This document shows, piece after piece, positions 24,176 through 37,900 of a DNA stretch of 64,000 nt (the stretch's first letter is position 1; the number at the start of each line of letters is the position of its first letter). This stretch comes from Siderastrea radians (lineage: Eukaryota; Cnidaria; Anthozoa; Scleractinia; Rhizangiidae), in contig OZ024890.1 in assembly GCA_964017195.1 (NCBI GenBank), forward strand, positions 66,452,367 to 66,516,366. The letters run 5' to 3'. The translations under genes were made by a program, and so were the position numbers. The notes below the pieces were generated by a model. The model was not told the DNA's origin, did not search any database, and saw only the letters and a list, made by a program, of their open reading frames with translations.

Positions 24176-24850
24176 ACATAGAAGAGACCATTCCGTCGAA
24201 GGCTTGAAAACAACATTAGGCGGTTCAAGTTTTATATTCAACACCTCTCACATTAAATATGGAATGTTACCTATTTTAGTATTATTAAAAAAGCAAAAAG
24301 AAGTATCAAAATAAAATTTCCCACTACTTTACTCAAACGCCACGGATGGTCAGAATAAAAACCGGATTCTAGATTGAGAAAATATTATAAACGCGTTATA
24401 CTCTGTTCTCCCTTTGCAAAAAAAACACTTGATAACCTCCTCTTGGTGTTTTTAAAATATTTCCTGAACCAAAAGAGGTTTTAACCCAAAAAAGGAGAAA
24501 AATATTTGTCCGTTTCAAAACAGAGACACCTTATGCATGAGTGAGGAAAAAACAGGGCGCTTTCCTTCGTCACACCAACACAAAAAATCATTTACAACCT
24601 AAGATCTATCATGTTAATAAATAAAACATTATGAAGAAAGAAACCGATACATCCTAATATGCAATATTTACAATCACGTTACTTTGAAGTTTACCACTTT
24701 TTTCTACTGTACACGTTTTTCCCATGGTTACTTAAGAACTTGTCAATAAACGTAAGGGAAATAAAAAGATTGCGAATCATTGTGTTGACAAAGAAAGTTT
24801 TTATCATGTGATAAGAAAATGTTTTCTGAGTCTGTGACGGTCTTCAATCT

Positions 24851-25007
24851 GCTGCCTCGTCCCCAGGCGTCCCTCCTTATTATATGATGGTGCGCGTGGC
24901 GTTGTGGGATACGTGCACTGCAACCGGCTCCGCGTTTTGCATCCTTCCCAAGAAGCCCCGCGCTCCCTGTTTGCCCGAGCTAAACCGACGCCTGGGGACG
25001 AGGCAGC
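24851..25007. mobile_element. MITE with GCTGCCTCGTCCCCAGGCG termini
   Basis: GCTGCCTCGTCCCCAGGCGT at the left is matched by ACGCCTGGGGACGAGGCAGC at the right, a near-perfect terminal inverted repeat of about 20 bp, in a 157-bp element. A diverged relative with CCTCGTTCCCAG ... CCTGGGGACGAG lies at 61339-61490. Confidence 0.8.
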
Positions 25008-25659
25008 TCCAATCTGCATATCATACTATTTCAGGCTGATTCCAAGACGATCCTGCTCTTACAAAGTAAAAGCGAGCAATCCTAGAAAGACCAAGAGTCA
25101 GGATATTCTTTTGCTTGTTCTTTGAGGTCGAAAAGGCATATACAACATCATTTTTTATCAAACTATGTTGTTAGACAACCAGGATATAGTCACCAACACT
25201 CATCACCCATTCCTCTCAGTTAACATCTCTTGATCTTCTACTTCACGATCCCTAAGCCCACGGATTCTTATTTTGTTCTATTGAATCTAAGGAAAAAACA
25301 AAATCTAATTAATCACCGCGTGTTATACATGCACAGTTTATACATGTACATGTACTCAGAAAATCAGCCCGTCCGAAGATTCAGGGACGTGAACAAATTA
25401 GAACTTTTCACATACACTACCGGCTGCTTCCCTCTGTGAGACCTGTAACACAATACGTAGTGTTTCATCTCGCCATCCTATTTTGTGTTGAGCCTGAGAT
25501 CTTCTAAAGCGGTGTTACACCGGGCAAAGTTTAGAGCAAGTAGTCTCGCAACAAAATTGCAAGGGAAATTGCACACAAAAAAACCGACATTTCCCGAAGA
25601 GCTCCGGATTCTCCCATCGTTGCATGAAGAATTAAGTTAACGGCAAAAAACAAAACCAA

Positions 25660-25690
25660 AACACACACACAAACAAACAAACAAACAAAC
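25660..25690 (+). repeat. (CAAA)n microsatellite
   Basis: Alternating CACACA followed by repeated CAAA units. Confidence 0.85.
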
Positions 25691-25921
25691 ACCGAAGATT
25701 TTCCATTGCAGGGTTTCTTGCTCCAAGCAATTTCTCCCTGCAACTCCCGATTTTTCTATTTATATTACTCTCCGTTGCTTGTAACTCTGTAGATCGCATC
25801 GTCCACCTCCTATTCATCATCATCAATCTATGCACTCCACCCATCGGCATTTCATCCTACTGTTTTCTCGCACGATTTAGGAAGATAAATGAATAAAATC
25901 GAGCAAACAAATAAGAGTTAC

Positions 25922-28900
25922 CTTGTACTAGTTCATCAATGGACTCCTCTGCCAAATTGTGCTTTCCAAAGAGGCCTGGCAACTCGGGAACCGTGCTAGC
26001 CACAGAAGCCTGGGATTTACGCAGTGAAGCCTCATGGGAACTGAAGCGAGGAAAAAAGCAACAGCGTGCAACGGATGTTATGATGATTTAAGGAACAAAA
26101 AAATATCGTGGATTACAAAAGTCGCAAATAAATATGGACGCCTGGTTTCAAGGAACTTACTTTAAGTATGTTTTTCAGCAAGGACCCCATGTCGGGAGAG
26201 CCCCGTAAGCGTTTGGCTCACTTTTTTTCGGTTACACAAACATTTTTACGTTTCTAAAACATTTTCGCCAATATTTTAAATGCAAGCTACCGTAATTAGT
26301 ACCTGCAACGGAAATGTTTGGTCCGACACCGAATAAAATACGCAGCGCATAAACAAACATAATTTCTGCGGAAATTGCGTCATACAACCTAAACCTAAGG
26401 AGAACCACTATCCCACTCTAGTAATGACGTAACTTCTTAAGTTTACTCGGCAATACCTCAACTGCCGAAGATCTTTGCGGGACACTCTGACAGGCGTGGA
26501 GGCCTGGGAAGGAGCTCCTACTCCCTTCTCGGCGAGAGAATGCTGAAGAAAAACAAACAAACAAATATTAAAACTTGCAAAGTATCTGAGCATTTCCAAA
26601 AAAAAAAAAACTGCTTCTCGCGGGGAGGAGGAGACTGTTCAATGACTAGCGTAAAGTAGATACATTTCCAAACTTCACCGGTGTTTAAGGTGCTTATGTC
26701 TTAAGCAAAGCGGGGCACCATACTTATAAAATGGCTTAATATCTACGCGTGTACCCCGTTCGTGGCCCTCGGAAAAGAATTTAAGGAGGTATTTTTGTGT
26801 TTTATGACTATGGGGAAAAGGCAGATCTTGACAAGACCTTTTAGAAGCTAAAAAGAAAAATGCGGGTAACCGTGCATTTTCAGAGATAACCAAGCAACCA
26901 TAGTTCTAAAAAAGCTTTAAAATACAAAGAATGTATGGCGATTTCTTTCCAAAGTTAAGCTCAATTATCTCTGAAAAATGCGCGGTTACCCCCAATTTTC
27001 TTTCTGAATTCTGATGCCCCTAGCAAAGATCTCCTCTTTCCACATAGTCATAATCCGCACAAAAATACGTTTGTATTAGTAAGCAAATCCCTTAAGAAAC
27101 CCGAACAGCTCGGATCGGACACAAGACGCACAGAACGCATGCGCAGCAGCAAAAGGACGCACTTTCCTAAACATATAATTTTACAGTAATTTAAACTACG
27201 CACATCACGAGCAACCGCGCAGCGCAGTTGCTTGGCGGGGGGGGGGTGGGGGGGTAATGGCTCAATACTGGAACGATCTTGGTGTAAACTTGTTCCTAGC
27301 CGATTGTTTGCACATGCGCCGCTCGTTGCATATGTGAGCCGGTGCGTAGCGCACGATGCTAAAGGGACGTTCAGAGTATTTGGCCTCGTTGAAACGGTCT
27401 CACTTGAGGTCACACTAGGTGCAGAATTACACTACCTTCATCCTGGACACCTCAGTTGCCAGTTGCTTGCCATGCGCATCAGCAGTCCTGTACTGAGGTT
27501 CAAGTTCACCGCTGGCCACAACGACATCAGACTCAATACTGCTCCCGACTCCCGAGGCCACTTTCTCACGTAACTTCTTCTTCAGATCTCGACTGGTTTT
27601 CTTGTAATAATAAAGATCTTTTTCAAGCAATTGTGCTCTATTTTCGAGTTCACTGTAAAAACAAGAAACCCGTAAATTAATATTTAGAATTTAAATATTA
27701 TGACCTGCTCCAGTGACACATGTGAGGAGTGGCGTAGTGGTCATCGTCTGTTGTGGCCATTGCCTTTGGTTGTTTACCATTTACAGGGGCAAGCCGGTCG
27801 GTTTACCGTTTGGTCCGGTTTCAGTGGGCAAATGGTAAGCAAATTTCCGTATTGGGAAAATTCCGTTTGAGAATGGCGCTTACCATTTGCAGAAATCACT
27901 ACCATTTACCAAAAAATTTGCACGACGGCGACGGCTACCGAGAAGGTCGCAAAACAAAAGCTTTGACTAACAAAACAACGACTCTGCACGCGCGTTATTT
28001 TTGGTATATTTCTTTGCCGTTCTATGCAAAACTACAACTTGAAATGACCAAATTCAACGTTTTGTGGAGAACGCAAACACATGACGGTGAATTTTCGTTT
28101 TATAATAATAACAATACAATAGTAATAACTTTATTCACGTGTCAAGTGATCTAGCACCCTGCAAAGACAGGGCGCTAACTGGGGACACAGCTATTTTCTA
28201 ATTAATTTTCTAAATAAGTTTTTTCTGAACAGATACGCCGTCCTTACAAATTCCGCTAATGAATAATTCAACTGCATTAGACAAGTTGAACGAGTCGGAA
28301 TAATCGCCAAGAAGTTTCAAAGATTGTGAAATCATTTTAGAAGTGATGTTTTCCTTCCCGTTAAGCTCCATAATTAATTGTTGTTGGGACAGAAAATGGC
28401 CGCGAGAGCCTGAAACTGGTATCAAAGATTAGGTTTGAACAAATGGTACACGAATTTACGTTTGGAACATTCCGTCCGGAAAAACAGGACTACCTTTTCA
28501 GACGTTCCGTTGCTCCCGGAAATTTTCCACTGGAACGACCCGAAAAGTCGTGTACCATTTACTTTCCAACCGGAATTTCCGGAAAGTTGTTGTAAATGGT
28601 AAACAACCTTTGACTTACGATCGCAAGATCGGAGAGTCAGTGGTTCAAGGCTTGGGGAGCGTTCTTTTTTTTGGGGGGGGGGGACCATTCAGGGGTGAGA
28701 ACACTAAGAATGGCTTTTTGGCGCGTTTGCATGTATTCTGCTATTTGGGACAGAATGAACAAAATGGACTTAATGAAAAAGTTGTCAGTCACTTGGCAAT
28801 AACAAAATAGTTGGACCAAAACTGAACAGCATATCCGTGGAAAATGCAAATTCCCCTATCGAGCCGGAGGAAGAAACCCTTGTTTCACATTGAAATTATT

Positions 28901-31900
28901 CTGATCATTCCCATTCTGCCTAAGTATTCTCATTCCAGAAGAGAACAAGAAAACACGCCCTTAGTCTCCGCATCGTGTCGTGTTAATTGTTGCCTTAGAC
29001 AAGAACGGGCAGGATGCACAAAGCCAAAGATGAATCTTAAGTATCGTTTCCTAACAATAGGCTTTGTTTTCCAACAATACAAAGGACACATCTTATCTTA
29101 GGAGGGTTTCATGAATCCAGCCCCAGGTGTATAAATGAGACTAAAAAACGAGCAAACTTTTGGGGCTTAAACATAATGGTGGGGGTGGCCCTGTAATGGA
29201 CTAGCTTTCCATCGGGGGGGAGGGGTGGTTCTGCCTACCGGTGATACGCAGTGTGTTGAATCTGCTACTTGAGGCTTGTGACGAAACTATAGCAAGAATA
29301 TTTCAAATGACAACACAAGAAAAATCTAGTCAATAAAACTTTTTTGTAATAGGAAAATAGGCTTCCTTGACAAAATTTTGTGGGACACCCGGCCAAATTT
29401 TTACAAGACCAAACCGCAATACCGAACTCTCGGATCTTTGGTTTAATATTTTTGTAGACTCAACCAGTATTAATACCTTATTCTCTCATCTGGCGCCGCA
29501 TTAGCCTCCGCATCACGAAGTTTGTTCATCAAGAACTGAATCCTTTGCTCGTATTTCTTTTGATGTTCGACTAGTCTCCGGTCCCCTTTCATTTCAGCTT
29601 GTTGTAACCCTCGCCCCAGCTCTCCGATAATACGCTCCTGTTCATTGATACGAACCTATTAAGCGCAAAAGGAAGAAAGCAGTGTTTCTTACAATGATCA
29701 GGCATTGACAATTCAAAAGCCACTAAGGTCTTTCTGCCAATGCAAACGGCCAAGGAGCCATAAAAGATAAACAAATAAATAAATAAATAAATAAATAGCG
29801 TTCCACGGCGCGTCCATAAGTCAAAGTTAAAGGGGACTATATAAGAGCTGCTTAAATAAATAAAAAATAATAAATTGACGATTACAGTGGTCAGCGCGCT
29901 TAGCTTTCCTCGGTACTGCATTACGACAGACCAGCTAGATTGCTATATGGAACGGAGAGATGAAGTACAGTGCATAAGTATGACAGGACCATTTCCTCGT
30001 GACTATCTTAGAGAAGCGCACGTCCGCCACAGAGCGGTTTCAATGAAAAGAAAATTGACTTTTTAGAATACGAGCAGTCTTTCCTTGCGCTCAAGGATAG
30101 TCGAGCGCGAGAAACGCGCGTGGAAGTCGGCTGCCGCGCGGAAACGTGACGCCGTGTGGTTTCTACGCGGCAGCCGACGTTCACGTAACCTAGCACGTTC
30201 TTCGCGTTCGACTATCTGCGAGCAGATTTAGGGAGGGCTTGTAATCTGACTGACTATAGTTGACCAGTTTTGGTGCATTGTGACTGGAGGAACAGCCCAA
30301 ACTAAGGAAAAAAGTTGAGTTTAATACATGACAATAATCATGACTGATCTATACACCAACCTCCAGATCACTACATCGGAGCTCTAGTTTCCTCTCATTT
30401 CCTCGCAACTCAACAACTTTCTCAAAATATTTCGATAAAAGAGAGACGGCTTCTCCAGGTGCGAGGTTGCTAAGTTTGTTCGCCAGTCCCTGGCGGTCCT
30501 TGTCTGTTAAAAGTTGACTACTGTCCAGTTCCTTTTGTGTGTTCGCGATCCCATCATTCTTAAATTCAATGGCGGCTTCTAACGCTTCAATGCCCTCGTC
30601 AAGTTCAATAAGCCTGCAAAAGGACACGCATTAAACAGTGTATAACAGTTTCAAGCACAGTCACTTGTTTATCTCATATGAAAGACATTCGGTTAAATGG
30701 TCACACTTAAGAACTTCATCCACAGATTTAGAATTTATCTGGAGACTTAAAAGTTTACAGAGCCACCTTGGACAGAATGATTAACAGTACCGCACAAGTA
30801 TCACAATGCCACAAAAATACTGTTTAGTCAGCATTCATCCAAAGTTAGTCACATTTTACAGCATACTAAACCCCGAGAACCATAAGGAAGTACTTCTCAA
30901 GAGTACCAAAGAAATATACTGCTTAGGTTTCATTAGAATTCAACCACATACGAAAAGAAAAAAGAAAAGAAAAACACGACTATAGTTACACACTCGCAGT
31001 AGAAGGCCTAATGTAGTCGCAGCAAATTTGTTCCCGCTTATTATTACGTGGGGGCGCGGTGGTGTAGTGGTTAGCGTGTTGGACTTATACAATAATAATA
31101 CAATACAATAATATTTCTATAGCGCTTATCCGTTTAAGTGCTAAGCGCTTTACAAATCTTTACAGATCTAAAGGTCGGTAATTCGACGCCCAGTCCCTAC
31201 CATCGTGTTGTTTTCTTAGACAAGAAGCTTTAGCCAGATTGTCTCTCTCCACCCAGGTGTATAAATGGGTGCCGGTGACCTACTGCTGGGGGTAAGTAAC
31301 CCTGCGATGGACTAGCATCCCATCCAGGGGGGAGTAGCAATACTCTCAGTTGCTTCATGCTACAGAAACCGGGATAAGCTCCGGCCGTGGGCCTCCTGTG
31401 GCTGGTGTGCAACTTTACCTACCTTATGATTATAGAATTTCTACCACTCAGTATTCGGAGGGATTTTGTTTTTGAATAAAGATCATTTTGTGTATTGCGT
31501 ATCTACATTTACATTTGCGTGTCTACTTTTACGTTGTTTGCGAAGCAAATTATTATATATACCTCCTCTCTTCCTTGGGATCCAACAACGAACCTTCTTG
31601 CAGTTTCTGTTCCAGCAGCTCTCTCTGCTTTAAGAGTTCATCTTTAGTCCTTTCTAGCGTATGTATGTCCTCTTTAATTTTCGTTTGACTTAACCCGTCT
31701 TTTTCTAAAAGAGAATCTCCACAACTAAGTATTGATGACTTTTAACAAACATTCTACAAATACTTTAAATATCCTTAAACACATTCCCGATGGTAAGTGA
31801 ATAAAAACTGTAATAAAAACAGATGCCAGGGGATCAATGATGCTAACCGAAGTCACTCAAAGGGATCGTTAATGGCGAACTAAGAAACGCGAGGTAACTA

Positions 31901-34900
31901 AGCTCTGGGGAAAAGACTGGTATTTTGCATTTCACTATTTCATCTGATTTCACAGGCATCTTGATTAGAAAAAACCTCATTTGCATTTACTTGGAACACA
32001 CAATAAGTAAAATGCTAGTTTCGCCTAGGACACCTTCAGTTGGCAGCCATAATGGGTTTGAATCAGGGATAGCTTTTTGTAACCATTCGCGAAAAATAAT
32101 CTCCGACACCACTACAACTTGAAAAGAAATCCTACCATCAATATTTTTCCCTTTTTGCTTGATCTGTTTTTCGACGTCCCCAAGTTGGTTAGATAACCGA
32201 AGGATATCCTAGAAACAATGGAGAAAACGGGAAAAACGTTAGAACGTACTGCTCAAAATATGGCAAGGAAACAACTGCTTTCTTGAATTCGAATTATTTT
32301 GCACCAAGGAGCGGGTAATTATTTTCACCGTACACTCCAGACCACATTAAAACTTGGAGTTCCTTGGTTAGTTCTCCTTTCAGACACGTTTGAGATCAAA
32401 TATTACTTTTCGTTTTCCATTTCGAGGCAACAACTCTTAATTGTAATGCGAATCATCCACGTGTACTGGTGGAGGTGGGTCGTTCGCCGTGATTGGGTTC
32501 TGAGTCTAAGTTGTCATTATGCGTTCTTTGTAGAAAAATCAGATCTTATCCAATACAACACGTGCTAATAAGAGTGAAAACAAACACGTATTTGAACTGT
32601 TGTTTTCCTATTAGTGTCGCAGCTATCACGAAAACCGAGACAAAATGGATAAAGTAAGTTTAAACCAGCAGATGGATTGAATAAACTGAACGTAGCTTTG
32701 GTAAGAGGTAAAATATAGCGCAGATGTATTCCTCATGCAGGAACAAAAGTGGTGCCATCGCTTTACCTTCGTAAGTACTTGGCTGGAGCGTAATTTTTTC
32801 ATTTCCAGTTCGCTCTTTTCGGTTAGCATGGCTTCCTTCTTCACTATTATCGCTTCTCTTTTCTTTAGCTCCTCTTCCAAAGCTTCTATGGCTTCTTTTC
32901 TCTTCAAAACTTTCTCTACTTCACTGTCCAGCCACTGCCGTCGCTGCTCTAACTTTGTTTGTTCATCACTGAAAAACAAATGATGACAGCCAAAAATAAC
33001 CATTTGGCAATAAGAAAAGAAAATGCCAGTTCCTGAACACCTATGCTAAGCCTTCTGATGTGGTAGAAACCTAAGGACACATTCCTTAACTAAAATTCAG
33101 TCACTGACTATTTATCAATTATTCACCGAAGTGGAAATGAATAGCGGTGGATATCTGGCTCCGCGGTTCGCGGCGAGGTAGATTATGACAAACAGATAAA
33201 GTACAAATAAAATTATAACCCGTCAAATATTTTCGCTCGCGTGTGATTCATCAAAACGTGCCAGTTTTTTTTTCCGTTGTCGTGACAGACGAGGACCATC
33301 AAAAAACTTGCCCATAAAACAGTGTTGGAAAACAGTAAGAATTCAACACTCTAAACAGAGAATGCTTTTGACTTGAGTGATGTTTTAGGGATAGTAAAAA
33401 CAATAACAATAGTTGGCTTTAGAGCGTTCTAGTTAAAACTATACCATATCATTGACTGTAATGGCTTAAGTGGCTTAACAAGCATCATGGGCCACCTTAC
33501 ATAGTGTTGGGGAATCAATGCCGGCCATGCCTATTTCCCTTTCGTAAACAGTCGTTGCCATTTTTGACGGTCGATGCCATCATTGGTAACCAAGCCTTTA
33601 GTCATGGTAGATGTAACATATCCTCTGGATTAAGTTACAATACGGCAACAAATACATTTTTGAATAATCTTACAAAGAACAAAGTTTAAGCCCAAGTTGA
33701 ATTTACGTTAAAAGTTCTTGAAAGGGCTAGGGTCACCTATTATAGATGTATCAATTATGAAAAACAGTTAATTATATAATATACTACTTTAATTTTCCGG
33801 AATTGTGGCGGATTGACGTGGTAGTGTAGTGGTAAGGGAGAGAGATTAGCATACGAAAGGACCGGGTTCGATTCCGGGTTGTGAATGTCTCTCTTTTTAG
33901 TAGAAAAACTTTCAATAATAGTTCAAAATTTTTTAAGCGTCTTAAAAATGGCAACGACCGTTTACGAAAGGGAAATTTGCGCTGGTGATCGTTGTTTGTT
34001 CCTTTTTTCAAAGACCCGTTTTAAGGACCTTACTTAGTAATCGAAGGCCTATGAAACAAAACACTCAGGATCACAGCATTTCTACCTTTGTCTCTCATCA
34101 GAACCTTGCTTGCCAACATTTCTGAGACGCCTCTGTGCCACCGCTACCTCTTCTGTCTTTCTCTTTAGTACCTTCTGCTGCTGGTTCATCTGATCTTCCA
34201 GTTCTTTGATTTTCTGCTGTTGTCTTTGCATCTCTCTATCCATTTTAATTTTTCTGTCTGATTCTTCTTTTAGTTTCTTTTGAAGCTGGTCTTGTTGATT
34301 TCTCATTCTGTCGATGTGCACCTCGAGTTCTTGTACCTTCTTTTCCCTTTCTTCATGCAACGCGCTTATTTTTTCATTGTCCTGAGATGTAAATAGGAAA
34401 CGAACCACTTTATCCCGTAAAAATAGTTTTCCTTGATGTGCCATCTTATTATTTTACCACGTGGCGGTAATTGTTTTTTATACATGTTGTAATGGCTTTA
34501 TTAAGTGCTCAGTTAGATGACTATCGCCGTATTTTTAGTTGTAGTTGTTGTTGTTGTTTTAGTGCTTTATAAATTTCATATATCATTAATACATACCAGG
34601 CTACTCAGCGCTGGGCATTTCATGAGCTCGGATACTATGTACGACTCGTGAAACAATTACTTATTGTTTAAAAGTTCTAAAAATAGCATCGAAAGTATCC
34701 TTCACCTTTTGTTTTCTTTTCAAGGCCTGTAGTTTAGCTTCCACACTTTGCAGCTTCTTCTTGTATTCAGACTCCACTTTCTGTTTTTCCGATACCTCAT
34801 AGTTAGCTTTAGATTCGTACTCTTCTAAAGTTTTCTTGCTCTCTTCTAGCTCCTTTTTCGCTTTCTCCAATTCTTGTTTCATGGATTTGATTTTCTCGGA

Positions 34901-37900
34901 GTACTGTTTTTTCGTTTCCTTGGCTTCCTTATCGCTCTTGGTAAGTTCCTTTATCAACTCCTCTTTTTGTCTGAAATGGACATGAAACATGGAACAATGG
35001 ATAGAGCAATGATTTTTATAAATTAATTAATTAATTTATTAATTAATTTATTTATTTACTTATTTAACTATCTGTTTACTTGTTTGTTTGCCCTTTAGAA
35101 GCGTCTTTACGACCGCGCGAAATTTGTCTCACTTTTCGCGCGGTTAAAAGGCGGCCAAGGTGCGGGAAATCCGACGAAACCGCTTGCTAGGCAGTCTGCA
35201 GCAAACAGTTCGGGCTGGCACCCTTCCCCGCTCACTTTAAGATCGTGGTCATCTGCGTCTAGCGTTAGACTGAGCACATGTTTACTTTTTTCAGCCCCAC
35301 TCAAGTAAGTAGTCCCTCTCATGTACAATTGATTTAAGAGGTGATAGGACTACATGGTTGTCAAACTCAGAGACAGTTGGTTTAAAAAGTATCATCTGCC
35401 GTGTGGCTCGTCCAGTTTGACAGCCATATTTCACTTTTGGATCTAATTATATTGCTAGCCCAAATTTCCCATTCAGAATTTATTCGGAATTGTTTACTTC
35501 CACCCTCTATTTGTTTCTCCTTTGTGTGAGTGTAGACTTTAAACATTGAATTAAAGAATAAAAAACGTTTCCTTAGTATAGCAAAGAAGAACTTCAAACA
35601 GATTCCAGCGCTTTCCGATTAGTTGTCTTATTTTCACTACTCACTGTCTTCAGTTACACATGAAATAACAGTGTCCATACCTAATATTGATATTCAAGTC
35701 TCTAAGTTTCTGCTGAGCGGAGTGAAGTCTCAGTTCTGTTTGTTTGACTTCGTTTCCTATCACCTGAGTGCTTGTCCGCAATGCTTCTACTTCACTGCGA
35801 TCAAATACGTCGAGTTTTGATCCTTTCTCCTTATACTCCACCAGTTCTTTAGAGGACACCTTGCAAAACAACGAAAATAAAGCAATTATTCCGTCAGCAG
35901 AGATCAGTTACGAGAAGAAATTGAATAAGTGGCTCGGCTTAAGTGATGTTCTTAATATCAACCAAGCACAGTTTGACTTTCTCAATGGATTATGGCAATT
36001 TTATTATTCAAAAAATTGTATTCTATAATTATAACTATTTCCTGTAATTTCTTTGACAGACACTTCTCAACATCTTTAAACAGAGAAAATCAGGCATTGT
36101 GATCAGGCCGGTGATGCGTTAAAATTGAGAAAGGATCAAACACCAGTTTCTTTAATTTATCCCACAAAATGAGAGGAGGGAGTGCTTGATCTATCAGGAA
36201 AAAATCTTTGATTTAGAAACTTAACGCCCATAAAGGGAAAAAGTCATTTTGATGTCAAGTTTACATGGACTTTAAGTGTTTTTAACACTTTTCGTAAATA
36301 ATATAGTCTTGTTGCCCACCTTGGTCTTGCTGTGTCTTGTTGTCTTCTCTTGTCTGCCAAGAGCAGGAACCTCAGGAAACTTCGGACCATCTTTCTTCAT
36401 GTTCCACGTTCTACCCAGTTGTCTGGAAAAAAAAAAGAGAAAGGAATGCTGAACATAGTAAAGAGCTATGGCAAAGTTTGTGCATCATGAAAACATTAGC
36501 CTTGATTTTTAAATCACAACTTTCGTAAACCATAAAAGTCTTATCTATTGAGGGTTGCTTCCACCTAGAGAAAATTCTGTATATCGAGAAACAAATGAAC
36601 TGCACATTGNNNNNNNNNNNNNNNNNNNNNNNNNNNNNNNNNNNNNNNNNNNNNNNNNNNNNNNNNNNNNNNNNNNNNNNNNNNNNNNNNNNNNNNNNNN
36701 NNNNNNNNNNNNNNNNNNNNNNNNNNNNNNNNNNNNNNNNNNNNNNNNNNNNNNNNNNNNNNNNNNNNNNNNNNNNNNNNNNNNNNNNNNNNNNNNNNNN
36801 NNNNNNNNNATGAAAGAAATCCTGTCCTGAAAACGAAACCCCAACACCAGGGCTTCGAAGCACCGACTACACATGTCCAATACAGTACTCACATCCAAAC
36901 TCGTGGCTTACTAAGTACTTTTTTTCACTAAGACATGGGTAAGGGATCCTAATAACATAATTGCCAGGATCCTAGATTCTCCTTACAATATCGATGTCTT
37001 GACAGGTAAAGAGAATAGATACACTCATCAACCAGACTCTAAGTATTCTCGTTTGTACCTTGACGGTTCCTCATCAGCCTCGTCTTCACTTTCACTAGTG
37101 TCTGACAACGTGCATACCACTTCGTCCTCCTCCTCGTGTTGGCTGACCAACAACTGACTGCGGGCGCGGAAATCTTGTATTATGCGATCCACTATAAACT
37201 GAACAAAAACACGCAATGAAAGTCAGTGTAAAATAATTATTTAAGACAAACGAGTGGGAAGAATCGAATATTGTGCGGAACGCGTGAAACAAGTTCAAAG
37301 TTGTATAAAGAAACACTTTATCCTTAAGCAATCTCCAAGAACGACAAAGCGGCGGACACAGAACAAGTGCCGATGTTATATATATATATATTCAATTCTG
37401 GGGTGAGAATGAACAGAATTATAATCATCACAGCGCTGGAATACGAATTAAAAAAGATTTACGAGGACTGTAAAATTCTTGCCCCTGTCTGGCAGCAAGC
37501 CACTGTCTCAGTATACAGAACTAGCACCTGCGAGACAAATTTATTCGCGAGACAAATTTATTCGCCAAATAATTTGCAAGTCATTGGGCTTTTAAGTCTA
37601 TTTCCGGGGAATTTTCATAGTCAACAGTCTGGTTCACTTTAAGAAAGAATCAGTTCCAGACTCATTTGCTATTCAGCATGCCATTGTCGTCAAAACCGAA
37701 TTGTCTGTAAGAGAAAACTAAACACTACTCATCAGTTTACCCTTTGTTAACATTGGACTAACCAACTTTATTGAAAAGAAGTAATATTTTGTAGACAAGG
37801 CATGCGCATGCGCAACCACTCTTTACAATCTTCAAAACTTACCACAGGCGGACTGCTGTGCACCTCACGGCTATTCTCTGTCCCAGATTCCGAACCTAAT

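Larger units (their letters stand above)
22935..25921. other. Spacer between receptor and kinesin 3' ends
   Basis: The two genes converge here. The receptor 3' UTR, and the last exon and 3' UTR of the kinesin, must lie within this 3-kb stretch, but no terminal kinesin exon could be chosen with confidence (phase 1 acceptor required). It also holds the repeats at 23140-23303, 23814-24175 and 24851-25007 and a CAAA repeat near 25660-25690. Confidence 0.6.

Noticed and set aside
24804..25019. Minus-strand ORF over the GCTGCCTCGTCCCC MITE
   Set aside because: Its reading frame spans the inverted termini of the element and is explained by it.
25632..25745. Candidate last exon of KIF27
   Set aside because: An acceptor-like TTGCAG fits phase 1, but the peptide runs into a TTTG microsatellite and shows no similarity to KIF27 tails; alternatives near 24400-24470 are equally weak.
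36411..36898. ORFs across the run of N
   Set aside because: They consist largely of undefined residues in an assembly gap.
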